A stretch of 43,874 bases of DNA, from positions 1 to 43,874 of the forward strand of contig JAIDCY010000058.1 in assembly GCA_029055625.1 (NCBI GenBank), given 5' to 3'. Of the stretch, positions 25,256-34,007 are shown in pieces. This stretch comes from Ruminococcus sp. (GTDB lineage: Bacteria > Bacillota > Clostridia > Oscillospirales > Ruminococcaceae). The position numbers and the translations under genes are program-made. Below the pieces are notes generated by a model, which saw nothing but the letters and a program-made list of their open reading frames with translations, was not told where the DNA came from and made no database searches. The first letter of the stretch is position 1; the number at the start of each line of letters is the position of its first letter.

Positions 25256-27022
25256 ATGCTGAAGATTTTCAGGAATCTTAAAAAACGTGATGTCTGTTTC
25301 ATGCTTGTGTGCGTGTTACTGGTAATCGCTCAGGTATGGCTTGACCTCACTATGCCTGACTATACTCAGAAACTTACGGAATCAGTTTCCGCCGGTTCTG
25401 TGGAAATGAGTGAAGTTCTTAAAAACGGTGGTATGATGTTACTGTGTGCTGTCGGTAGTATGGTATGTGCTATGCTATGCGGATTCTTTGCCTCACAGGT
25501 TGCGGCAAACTTCGCTAAAACTCTCCGTGATAAGCTTTTCGGACATATACTGAAGTTCTCGAATGCGGAGATAAACAGATTTTCTACCCCCAGCCTGATA
25601 ACCCGTACTACTAATGACGTCGTACAGTTACAGATGCTGATTGCTATGGGTATGCAGATGATGATTAAAGCACCGGTTACGGCAATATGGGCTATCGTAA
25701 AAATATCAAATTCAAGCGTCGAATGGACTACCGCCGTATTTGTATGCGTTGCGGTGGTAATCGTCACGATAGCACTTCTTGTCGGTCTCGCTTATCCTAA
25801 GTTCAGACAGATTCAAAAACTCACCGATAATCTGAATGACGTAACACGTGAGAATATCAGCGGTGTGCGTGTAGTACGTGCGTTCAATGCGGAAAAGTAT
25901 CAGGAAAAGAAGTTTGATAAGGTCAATGATGATATTACTTCAAATCACCTCTTTACCAGTAGAATAATGGGTCTGATGATGCCCGTCATGATGATGGCTA
26001 TGAACGGGCTGACCCTCGCTATTTACTGGATTGGTGCGTATCTGATTAACAAGGCGGAAATTATGGAAAGAGCGGAAGTTATCGGTAATATGACGGCTTT
26101 CACGCAGTACGCATTGCAGATTATGGGTGCGTTCATGATGCTTGTCATGATATTCATAATTATGCCTCGTACTATGGTTTCCGCTAAACGTATCAATGAA
26201 GTTCTCGATACTCAACCCTCTATCGACTACAAAACACAGGAAGTAAAAACCACTGGTCACGGAAAAATAGAGTTTAAAAACGTATCGTTTGCGTATTCTG
26301 ATTCCGGTAAACCCTGTCTTAAAAACCTTAACTTCGAGATTAACGAGGGTGAAACATTTGCGATAATAGGTGCTACCGGTACAGGTAAATCAACGCTTGT
26401 AAATCTGATACCACGTTATTACGATACGACTTCCGGCGAGGTACTTATTGACGGCGTGAACATCAAGGAATATCCGGAAGAACAGCTTGAAAAAATGGTA
26501 TCCGTCGCACCGCAGAAAGCTACATTGTTTTCCGGTGACATAAAATCAAATATAACGTATGGCTGTAAAGAAAACGTATCCGATAATGACGAAAGAATTA
26601 AAAAAGCCCTTGAAGTATCGAAATCCGATTTTGTCGGAAATCTCGCAGACGGTATTCACTCGAAAGTCGCACAAGGTGGTACGAACTATTCCGGCGGTCA
26701 GAAACAACGTCTTTCAATAGCCCGTGCGGTATTCAAAAACTCGGAAATCATGATTTTCGACGATACTTTTTCCGCTCTCGACTACAAAACCGATATGCTT
26801 GTAAGAAAATCCATACGTGAAGAACTCACCGGAACGACGGTAATAATAGTAGCACAGCGTATAGGTACTATCAGGAACGCCGACAATATTCTCGTACTCC
26901 ATGACGGCGAAATTGCGGGAATCGGCAAACATGAGGAATTAATGGAAAATTGTCCGATATATAAGGAAATAGCACTTTCACAGTTATCAGCGGAAGAACT
27001 CGCAGGAAAGGAGAGTGTTTAA
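25256..27022 (+). CDS. Heterodimeric ABC exporter, subunit with non-catalytic Walker B
   Basis: A 588-aa half-transporter: six membrane helices in the first 330 residues and an ATPase domain after. Walker A is GATGTGKST, the signature is YSGGQKQR, and Walker B reads IMIFDDTFSALD, where the catalytic glutamate is replaced by aspartate. Together with the partner this gives one proper and one weakened ATP site, as in LmrCD, BmrCD and TM287/288-type drug or lipid exporters. The gene overlaps nothing upstream, and its stop lies just ahead of the partner start. Exported substrate is unknown; the MarR gene suggests a toxic compound. Confidence 0.93.
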   Translation: MLKIFRNLKKRDVCFMLVCVLLVIAQVWLDLTMPDYTQKLTESVSAGSVEMSEVLKNGGMMLLCAVGSMVCAMLCGFFASQVAANFAKTLRDKLFGHILKFSNAEINRFSTPSLITRTTNDVVQLQMLIAMGMQMMIKAPVTAIWAIVKISNSSVEWTTAVFVCVAVVIVTIALLVGLAYPKFRQIQKLTDNLNDVTRENISGVRVVRAFNAEKYQEKKFDKVNDDITSNHLFTSRIMGLMMPVMMMAMNGLTLAIYWIGAYLINKAEIMERAEVIGNMTAFTQYALQIMGAFMMLVMIFIIMPRTMVSAKRINEVLDTQPSIDYKTQEVKTTGHGKIEFKNVSFAYSDSGKPCLKNLNFEINEGETFAIIGATGTGKSTLVNLIPRYYDTTSGEVLIDGVNIKEYPEEQLEKMVSVAPQKATLFSGDIKSNITYGCKENVSDNDERIKKALEVSKSDFVGNLADGIHSKVAQGGTNYSGGQKQRLSIARAVFKNSEIMIFDDTFSALDYKTDMLVRKSIREELTGTTVIIVAQRIGTIRNADNILVLHDGEIAGIGKHEELMENCPIYKEIALSQLSAEELAGKESV

Positions 27023-27023
27023 T

Positions 27024-28817
27024 ATGCCTCCGATGAGACCCATGACCGTTACAAATCCCGACGATAAAGCGGATTTAGGTTCTATAAAGAAAATACTTGT
27101 ATACTGTAAACAGTATCTCCCGGCGGTGATAGTCGCCATTGTATTCGCTATAGGCGGTGCGTTGACTACCATTATAGGTCCGGAAAAAATAAGCGACTTA
27201 ATGAACGAAATAACTTCAAGTATCATGACCGGTATGGACGTAAATATTGATAACATAAAAAAAATATGCTTCACACTGGTTACGATATACGCGGGGGGTG
27301 CGGTACTTAATTACAGTCAGCAGTTCATAACCGCTACTATTACGCAGAAAACATCCAAAAGATTACGTACCGACATTGACGAAAAAATAAACCGTCTGCC
27401 GTTGAAGTACTTTGATACCACCACAAAAGGCGATATACTTTCCCGTGTGACTAACGACGTCGACACAATAAGTCAGACACTTTCGAGCAGTTCCGCAAAT
27501 CTGATAAGTTCGCTGGCGTTGTTCGTGGGAGTTATATATAAGATGTTCTCTACTAACTGGATTCTCGCCCTTGTAACGATAGGTTCTTCACTGTTCGGCT
27601 TCGTGATGATGGGCGTTATCATGAAAAATTCGCAGAAATTCTTTAACCGTAAACAAGCAGATTTAGGTGTTATGAATGGTCAGATAGAAGAAGTATATAC
27701 AAATCACAATATTGTCCACGCATTCGGTGCGAAACATCAGGAAAAAGTAAAATTTGATGAAGTTAATGACCGCCTTTATGATTCAAACTGGAAATCTCAA
27801 TGGCTATCCGGTATGATGCACCCTATTATGCAGTTCGTCGGCAATCTCGATTACGCACTTGTATTTATAGTAGGCGTTACGTTCATAATCAATAACAATT
27901 CCGCCGTAACACTCGGTACTATTATGGCGTTCGTAATCTATTCAAGGCTTTTCTCTCAACCGTTAGGCACTTTCGCACAGTCCATGACGTCTATTCAACA
28001 GGCTTCCGCTGCATCTAAACGGGTTTTTGAGATGCTCGAATCAGAAGAACAGCCTGACGAATCCGCTAAAACCGGTACTATAAATAACGTCGCCGGTAAT
28101 GTAGAGTTCAGAAACGTTAAATTTGGTTACTCACCGGATAAAACTATCATACACGACTTCTCCGCCAATCTGAAAGCCGGTCAGAAAGTCGCAATAGTAG
28201 GACCTACCGGAGCAGGTAAAACTACTATGGTTAATCTGCTTATGCGTTTCTATGAGATAGACAGTGGCGACATACTCATTGACGGCGTATCAACAAAGAC
28301 CCTCCGGCGTGAACAGGTACACGATTTATTTGATATGATTCTTCAGGATACGTGGCTTTTTGACGGCACTATCCGTGAAAATCTGGTCTACAACAAAGAA
28401 AACGTACCAGACAGTAAACTTGACGAGGCGTGCGAGGCTGTCGGACTTAAACACTTCATATCTACGTTGCCACAAGGATACGATACCCGACTTAATGAGG
28501 CTCTGAACCTCTCCGACGGTCAGAAACAACAGCTTACTATCGCCCGTGCGATGATTAAAGACGCACCTATGTTAATACTCGACGAAGCAACTTCTTCTAT
28601 AGATACCAGAACGGAATTAGTTATACAGCGTGCTATGGATAAACTCACTATCGGACGTACTTCTTTCGTAATAGCACACAGATTATCCACTATCAAGAAT
28701 GCGGATGTCATACTTGTTATGAAAGACGGCGACATCATAGAACAGGGCAACCATGAAAAACTCATTGCAGACGGCGGTTTCTATTCGGAATTATATAACA
28801 GTCAGTTTGCTGTTTAA
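27024..28817 (+). CDS. Heterodimeric ABC exporter, subunit with catalytic Walker B
   Basis: A 597-aa half-transporter, six membrane helices then an ATPase domain: Walker A GPTGAGKTT, signature LSDGQKQQ (changed from LSGGQ) and a full Walker B LILDEATSSID with the catalytic glutamate. Its Walker motifs combine with the good signature of the partner subunit to form the working ATP site. I use ATG 27024; the in-frame GTG at 27015 lies 1-2 nt after the AGGAG site and is too close to be the start. The start codon is just past the partner stop (27020-27022), so translation is coupled. Confidence 0.93.
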   Translation: MPPMRPMTVTNPDDKADLGSIKKILVYCKQYLPAVIVAIVFAIGGALTTIIGPEKISDLMNEITSSIMTGMDVNIDNIKKICFTLVTIYAGGAVLNYSQQFITATITQKTSKRLRTDIDEKINRLPLKYFDTTTKGDILSRVTNDVDTISQTLSSSSANLISSLALFVGVIYKMFSTNWILALVTIGSSLFGFVMMGVIMKNSQKFFNRKQADLGVMNGQIEEVYTNHNIVHAFGAKHQEKVKFDEVNDRLYDSNWKSQWLSGMMHPIMQFVGNLDYALVFIVGVTFIINNNSAVTLGTIMAFVIYSRLFSQPLGTFAQSMTSIQQASAASKRVFEMLESEEQPDESAKTGTINNVAGNVEFRNVKFGYSPDKTIIHDFSANLKAGQKVAIVGPTGAGKTTMVNLLMRFYEIDSGDILIDGVSTKTLRREQVHDLFDMILQDTWLFDGTIRENLVYNKENVPDSKLDEACEAVGLKHFISTLPQGYDTRLNEALNLSDGQKQQLTIARAMIKDAPMLILDEATSSIDTRTELVIQRAMDKLTIGRTSFVIAHRLSTIKNADVILVMKDGDIIEQGNHEKLIADGGFYSELYNSQFAV

Positions 28818-28838
28818 TCACATGCAAAACGCAAAAAA

Positions 28839-28867
28839 CGTTCTCTCTTCCGAGGGAACGCTTTTTT
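28839..28867 (+). terminator. Terminator of the MarR-ABC unit
   Basis: CGTTCTCTC / GAGGGAACG stem (one G-U) with loop TTCC, followed by CTTTTTT. Confidence 0.9.
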
Positions 28868-28972
28868 GATGTAGGAAATTATTGATTTCGGTTTCCCGAT
28901 ATATAAATAATATCACGATAAAGTTTAAAAGTAAATAATATATTTTGTCGAAAAGTGTTTTTATTTGCAGAA

Positions 28973-29365
28973 TTAAAATTTTTCCGGAATATTCAAATAA
29001 TCTGAAATGTTTCCGTTTATTATCCGTGTATTTTTACCCATAAGTTCACAAGACCTTGAATACGTAATATATTCGTCCCATAGATATTCAAGCAACGTCA
29101 CCTGTAGAAGATTTTTAGTTTCCGTATCACCGTATTCTGCTAAATCCTCGTACATACGGAAAACTCTTTCAAGCAGATTATTATTTCTGTAATCGTCTTG
29201 TTTAAGAAGTCCGGTAACAACCGGATTCAGAACATTTCCGAAAAGACAGTGTGGTAAGTTTTCGCCTAACCATTCATTTTCAGCGGTTATTTTTTCTCTT
29301 AATTCCGGAAAATGTCCGCACAGGAAATCACAGTCAAGCGATTCATATTTTATAGTCGTCAACAT
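28973..29365 (-). CDS. DUF7674-like small protein, last gene of the RNA-repair operon
   Basis: A 130-aa acidic helical protein. CDFLCGHFPELREKI, ENLPHCLFGNVLNP and NLLQVTLLEYLWDEY recall the DUF7674 family, small proteins common as single copies or near contact-dependent and immunity-like loci; the recognition is from memory. No enzyme motif is seen. It overlaps the 3' end of the Pro/Gln-rich gene by 23 nt and has no clear Shine-Dalgarno site, so it is probably translated by coupling. Its place as the last gene after hen1 and pnkp suggests an accessory role, unproven. Confidence 0.7.
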   Translation of the reverse strand: MLTTIKYESLDCDFLCGHFPELREKITAENEWLGENLPHCLFGNVLNPVVTGLLKQDDYRNNNLLERVFRMYEDLAEYGDTETKNLLQVTLLEYLWDEYITYSRSCELMGKNTRIINGNISDYLNIPEKF

Positions 29366-29861
29366 TATTAATTACCGGTATATCCGCTATTACTGTGGAC
29401 TGGTCAGGGTCACCGTCGAAAGTAGTTCCGAACGTTCCGAAGTCATTGTTAGTATTGTCTACTTTCTTCCGGACAGGTACAGTTACACGTACCATTTTAG
29501 GCGGTGGGGTTTCCGTACGCTCTTCCACGAATTCTGAGGGGTCAGGCTTTACCGGTTCAGGCGGACGTGGTGGAACAGGCGGAGCAGGTTTATTATACGG
29601 ATTTTCAGTTTTCGGCAATACGTATACATTTTGCGGTGTCCGTACGTGCTGTACGTTTGGTAACGGCATACTCTGTACCGGTACACTCTGATAACGGCTT
29701 GCCTGCTCCGGAGGTATTTGTTGTATGGGCTGTATAGATTGTATCTGTTGTATCGGTTCTGATTCTTCCGGTAATGTCTCAGATTGTCGGAAATTCATAT
29801 CACGGAGTGTACCTGCTCCGGTTTTTTTGTTAATATCTGCATTCAAGTCACGGAAAGTCAA
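29343..29861 (-). CDS. Pro/Gln-rich disordered adaptor-like protein
   Basis: I do not know the family. The 172-aa protein is low complexity: a short charged start (FRDLNADINKKTGAGTLRD), a Gln/Ile/Pro region (QQIQSIQPIQQIPPEQ), the motif RYQSVPVQSMPL, a Pro-rich segment (PAPPVPPRPPEPVKPDP) and a basic-to-acidic end with DPDQSTVIADIPVINN. The RY-x-VPVQ-x-MPL motif occurs again in the N-terminal arm of TerD (37285-38085). The STVIAD sequence looks like a threonine site for an FHA-type reader or kinase; that is inference. Start is TTG at 29859-29861, supported by AGAGGGTGA upstream. It lies 29 nt after pnkp and overlaps the DUF7674-like gene. Confidence 0.72.
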   Translation of the reverse strand: MTFRDLNADINKKTGAGTLRDMNFRQSETLPEESEPIQQIQSIQPIQQIPPEQASRYQSVPVQSMPLPNVQHVRTPQNVYVLPKTENPYNKPAPPVPPRPPEPVKPDPSEFVEERTETPPPKMVRVTVPVRKKVDNTNNDFGTFGTTFDGDPDQSTVIADIPVINNVDDYKI

Positions 29862-29890
29862 AATATCACCCTCTTTATCAATTAAGAATT

Positions 29891-32455
29891 TTAAAGTCTC
29901 GGGTCAACAGGTTCGCTCTCTAAAGCCAGTACGCCGAATGCACATTCATGTACTTTATATAACGGTTCTCCGTTGACAAATCTTTTCAGCGATTCCGTAC
30001 CTAATGAAAACTCTTTCAGTGCAAGGGTTCTTTTTCTCGACAGTGAACGCTTTTTCAGTCTCCGCAGATGCTCCGGATAAAGATATTCCGCACCGTAAAT
30101 TATCCGTAAATATTCCCTGCCTCTGCATTTGACAGCTGGTTGCAGTAACTTATTTCCGTTAATCGCCGTATAATATTCCGGCTTGACAACCATTCCCTCA
30201 CCACCTGATGCTGTAAGTTCAGACCACCATTTCACAGCAGTTTCAATACTGATTTCATCTTCGGTATCTACGCATATATACGGCGTTGCCATGAAAATTT
30301 TATCCGTACATATATACTTTTTTATGTTTTCCATATGCCATACGTGCGTTTTGTTATCGAAAACATTGCCCTCAACCGCCAGTATGTGAAACGGTGCTAT
30401 CCGGAAATCGTCTGTATTTTTTACCGTCCAGCAGTATTCACGGTATGCGGTGACGTATTTTTCAATCGCATCTCTCCGGAAACGGTACTTTTCAAGAATA
30501 CTGTTCAGATTGGTATTCTGTCCGGACGTGAGGGCGGAAACTTCTGTATTTATACTCTCCCGTGAGCAGGCTTTTTCAAGCAGTTTTACCGCCATATCAA
30601 GCGAATTTTTACCGGCATTTCCTACCGGTGCGTACTGTGTTTTAATAAGTCCCTGTGCCTTTGCCGACCACGGCATAAGCTCCGTATCGAGACAGACCCA
30701 TTCAGTATTGAAATCCGTCCAGAAATTATTATCAGTAAGTACCTTGTCGAGACGTTTTAATAATTCTCTTTCCGTTTCCGGATTATCAAAAAAACGCCGT
30801 CCGGTACGGGTATATATTATTCCGGAAGTGCCGTCATCTGTCCCGAAACGTTTTATAGCTGTTTCCGGTGTGTGACACAGTACTATCACCGCTCTTGACC
30901 CCATATGTTTCTGCTCACAGACTACCTTTTTTATACCGTTTTTCCTGTAATACTCTATAGCTTCCGTCGGATATTCAAGATAATTTTCTGTACTGCTTGT
31001 CTCACACGGCGACATTGTAGGCGGTAAATATATCAGCCAGCGAGGGTCTGCGGAGTATCTCGACATTATTTCAAGGGCGGAATTTACATTGTTTTCGTCG
31101 ATATTTATTGACGGTATCAGTTCTGTACGGATATTCATTTTTCCGTTGAAATTATCGATAATCAGCATATCGCCTGTATCATCAGTTTTTTCCGTCGCAA
31201 TCGGTCTGACGGGTTCGCAGTACATATCATACGCATTTACGCTTACGAACTCTTTTTCAGGGTATCGCATAGCCGTCAGCTTCCCACCGAATACGCAACC
31301 GGTATCTATACAGTAAGTATTATTTACCGCCGTTACTGCCGTAACCGGTGTATGTCCGTATACAATAACGGCACGTCCCCTGTATTCAGATGCCCAGTCA
31401 CGCCGGACAGGTAAGCCGTACTCATCTACCTCTCCGGTAGTATCTCCGTATATACAGAATTCACGGACACGTCCCGAACCTCTGCCGATATAATTTTCTT
31501 TTATTCCTGCGTGTGATACAACAAGTCTGCCGTCGTCGAATACATAATGACTTATCAGACTATCAAGAAAATTCCGTACTTCCTCCCGGAACTCCGGCGA
31601 TTCCTTTTCTATCTCCGCAACGGTTCTGTCAAGACCGTACTTGATATTTACGTTCTTTCCGTTCAGATACTTCAGTAACTTTACCTCGTGATTTCCCACT
31701 ACAGAATATGCGTTACCGTTTTTTACCATATCCATAGCAAGCCGGAGAACACCGATATTATTATAGCCTCTGTCAGTGAAATCCCCTAAGAAAACAGCTT
31801 TTCTGCCGTCGGGGTGTACTGGTATTCCGTCGGCATTATCGACATATCCTAACTTTTCCAGCAGTTCCCGCAGTTCTCCGTAACAACCGTGTATATCGCC
31901 GATTATATCAAATTCACCGTGTACGTCTTTCTTGTCGTTCCATAACTTCGTACGGACTATCTCCGCATTATCTATATCTTCCGGAGTGTTCAGGACGTAC
32001 ACAAACCGGAAGCCCTCACGTTTCAACCTCTTTACGCAACGTCTCAACTGATTTACATGATTTTTTATCACACTTTCCGGAAGTCGCCGATTTTCACGTA
32101 TGGCATTTCTTTCAAGTAGCGTTTTTTCCGGTACGTCAAGGACTATCGCCACACTATGTACATTATTTTCCCGTGCGGTGTCGAGAATCCTCTTCCGTGC
32201 GGATTGCTGTACGTTAGTAGCATCTATGACGGTAAGTTTCATTAAATCGAGACGTTTTTTCAGTGCGTAAAAAAGCAAGTCGAAAGCCTCACCCGATACG
32301 TTCTGATTGGTTTCATCATCCGATACCATAGCCCTGAAAAAATCTGAAGACAATACTTCCGTTGACTTGAATTTATTTCCTGCAAATGTGGATTTTCCGC
32401 TTGATGTCGCACCAATCAGTGCGACTAATGAAAATTCCGGTATCTCTATACGCAT
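29891..32455 (-). CDS. pnkp: Polynucleotide kinase-phosphatase-ligase Pnkp (RNA repair)
   Basis: An 854-aa three-domain enzyme that heals and seals cut RNA. Residues 1-170 are a 5'-OH kinase (P-loop GATSSGKST at 15-23). Residues 180-430 are a metallophosphoesterase that removes 2',3'-cyclic or 3' phosphate (GDIHGCYGEL at 186, GDFTDRGYNN, VVGNHEVKL, VSHAGI, YGHTPV). The rest is a ligase-type adenylyltransferase with the nucleotidyl lysine at about K516 (EQKHMGSRAV). Length and order match Clostridium thermocellum Pnkp. The start overlaps the hen1 end by 10 nt, as expected for a coupled pair. Known Pnkp/Hen1 complexes repair ribotoxin-cut RNA such as tRNA and add a protective methyl group. Confidence 0.96.
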   Translation of the reverse strand: MRIEIPEFSLVALIGATSSGKSTFAGNKFKSTEVLSSDFFRAMVSDDETNQNVSGEAFDLLFYALKKRLDLMKLTVIDATNVQQSARKRILDTARENNVHSVAIVLDVPEKTLLERNAIRENRRLPESVIKNHVNQLRRCVKRLKREGFRFVYVLNTPEDIDNAEIVRTKLWNDKKDVHGEFDIIGDIHGCYGELRELLEKLGYVDNADGIPVHPDGRKAVFLGDFTDRGYNNIGVLRLAMDMVKNGNAYSVVGNHEVKLLKYLNGKNVNIKYGLDRTVAEIEKESPEFREEVRNFLDSLISHYVFDDGRLVVSHAGIKENYIGRGSGRVREFCIYGDTTGEVDEYGLPVRRDWASEYRGRAVIVYGHTPVTAVTAVNNTYCIDTGCVFGGKLTAMRYPEKEFVSVNAYDMYCEPVRPIATEKTDDTGDMLIIDNFNGKMNIRTELIPSINIDENNVNSALEIMSRYSADPRWLIYLPPTMSPCETSSTENYLEYPTEAIEYYRKNGIKKVVCEQKHMGSRAVIVLCHTPETAIKRFGTDDGTSGIIYTRTGRRFFDNPETERELLKRLDKVLTDNNFWTDFNTEWVCLDTELMPWSAKAQGLIKTQYAPVGNAGKNSLDMAVKLLEKACSRESINTEVSALTSGQNTNLNSILEKYRFRRDAIEKYVTAYREYCWTVKNTDDFRIAPFHILAVEGNVFDNKTHVWHMENIKKYICTDKIFMATPYICVDTEDEISIETAVKWWSELTASGGEGMVVKPEYYTAINGNKLLQPAVKCRGREYLRIIYGAEYLYPEHLRRLKKRSLSRKRTLALKEFSLGTESLKRFVNGEPLYKVHECAFGVLALESEPVDPRL

Positions 32456-33825
32456 TTCTTAAACACCCCCATCTGTGTAGGCGTACCGTGTATATCGTCG
32501 ACGTCTCCGATACCTGATATTGTCACGGTATAGCCGTATTCTTTACAGATTTTTGCCGTCCATTGCATAAACTCCTTACGTGTCCACTCGAACCTGTGGT
32601 CAGTATGTCTTAACCGTCCGTCCGTAATGAATCCGTAATTTATATTATACTCACTGTTAGGCGTGGTGACAATTACCGTATCAGGTCTAGCGTAACCGAA
32701 AACATTTCTTTCAAACGCACCAAGTCTTGACGGTTCAATGTGTTCTATCACCTCGATTACGCACGCACAGTCGAAACCGGAAAATCTTTTATCCCTGTAG
32801 GTAAGTGATGCCTGCATAAGTGTAAGTTTATTACGCTGGTGTTCGTTCATTGTATCGTAATGTAACCGTCTTTTCGCTTTTTCGAGTTCGTGGGCGGATA
32901 CGTCAACAGCGATAATCTTTTTTATCTGCTGAATCTCAAGAAGAATTTTAGTAAGCCGACACTCTCCGCAACCTAAATCTATCACGCTTTCCGCACCGCT
33001 TTCAAGTATCGCATTTTTTACCGTATTGAGACGTTGCGTATTAAGTGATACCTTCTTATCGCTTACCTGCTCCGTTTCCTGTGTTTCCTGTATTTCCGGT
33101 ATCTCTTCGGTGAGCAGGTCAATGGTTCTGTGTGCGTAACTTTTTTTCATGAGGAAATAACGGTAGATAATTTCTTCTTTTGCAGGGTGTTCCGCTAACC
33201 ACTCGCCACCATGTGCGATAAGTTTATCAATTTCCGCCTCGTCAATGTAATAATGCTTCTGCCTGTCGAAGACCGGAATAAGTACGTATATATGATTGAG
33301 TAAATCGGATAATTTTACTTTGCCGGAAATTTCAAGGTCTATATACGGACTTTCACCCCACTCCGTGAATTTTTCGTCGAGAACGTTTTTAGTAGTCTTT
33401 ACCGTATATCCCAGTGGTTCAAAGATTTTCCGTGCGAAATTATCTGTACCGTGTATTGAATATATATTCGCCGTAAGGTCAAGTGGTTTGCCGACGAGTT
33501 CAGGTTTCTTATCACAATTACCGTTAATGGCGGTACTGAAAAGCCTTGAAATAGCGGTACTCATAAACGAACTCGCTGTATACGGTCTGTCGTTGACGTA
33601 ATCGAACAATCCGCCCGTACCTGTTCCCTGCTTACCTTTTGCGAGGTCTACAGGGTTTATGTCGAGAAGTAACGCCATAGTAGTTACCGCATCCGATACT
33701 TCCGGATAAAATACGTAAGCCTTACCGGAATTCAACGAAAATTCCTGTGGTCTGTAAGGATTTTTATGCAACAGATACCCTAAATCCTGCGTATTCCGTC
33801 CTTTATACGTAATTGTCAGAATCAA
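32446..33825 (-). CDS. hen1: 3'-terminal RNA ribose 2'-O-methyltransferase Hen1
   Basis: Hen1 methylates the 2'-OH at the 3' end of cleaved RNA before ligation, which blocks repeat cutting at that site. The N-terminal half is the Hen1-specific domain (LTITYKGRNTQDLGYLLHKN at the start), which binds and activates Pnkp. The C-terminal half is the SAM methyltransferase with VIDLGCGECRLTKILL and the metal-site VIEVIEHIE, followed by VIVTTPNSEYN. I place the start at TTG 33823-33825: AAGGAG lies 8 nt upstream. The GTG at 33832-33834 overlaps this site and is unlikely to be used. It is the first gene of the operon and overlaps pnkp by 10 nt. Confidence 0.95.
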   Translation of the reverse strand: MILTITYKGRNTQDLGYLLHKNPYRPQEFSLNSGKAYVFYPEVSDAVTTMALLLDINPVDLAKGKQGTGTGGLFDYVNDRPYTASSFMSTAISRLFSTAINGNCDKKPELVGKPLDLTANIYSIHGTDNFARKIFEPLGYTVKTTKNVLDEKFTEWGESPYIDLEISGKVKLSDLLNHIYVLIPVFDRQKHYYIDEAEIDKLIAHGGEWLAEHPAKEEIIYRYFLMKKSYAHRTIDLLTEEIPEIQETQETEQVSDKKVSLNTQRLNTVKNAILESGAESVIDLGCGECRLTKILLEIQQIKKIIAVDVSAHELEKAKRRLHYDTMNEHQRNKLTLMQASLTYRDKRFSGFDCACVIEVIEHIEPSRLGAFERNVFGYARPDTVIVTTPNSEYNINYGFITDGRLRHTDHRFEWTRKEFMQWTAKICKEYGYTVTISGIGDVDDIHGTPTQMGVFKKCV

Positions 33826-33871
33826 ATAATTCACTCCTTAAATAAAAATTCTCCTCCATAGCTCATACGTT

Positions 33872-33900
33872 ATTATATCACATATCAGAACCGTTTTCAA
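33872..33900 (-). promoter_or_regulatory. Promoter of the hen1-pnkp operon
   Basis: TTGAAA at 33895-33900, 17-bp spacer, TATAAT at 33872-33877 with extended TGA. Only 41 bp separate it from the divergent promoter at 33942-33970. Confidence 0.85.
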
Positions 33901-33941
33901 GTATCGTATTATGAAATTTTGATGTAAAATTCAAAAGCATC

Positions 33942-33970
33942 TTGACAAATCGTAAAAAAAGTGATAGAAT
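33942..33970 (+). promoter_or_regulatory. Promoter of the kinase-PP2C genes
   Basis: TTGACA at 33942-33947, 17-bp spacer, TAGAAT at 33965-33970 with extended TGA. Between the two promoters GAAATTTT-N5-AAAATTC (33913-33932) forms an imperfect palindrome that a shared regulator could bind. Confidence 0.85.
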
Positions 33971-34007
33971 ATATTTAAAACAATTTATAAAGGGGGGATT
34001 TTCTTAA

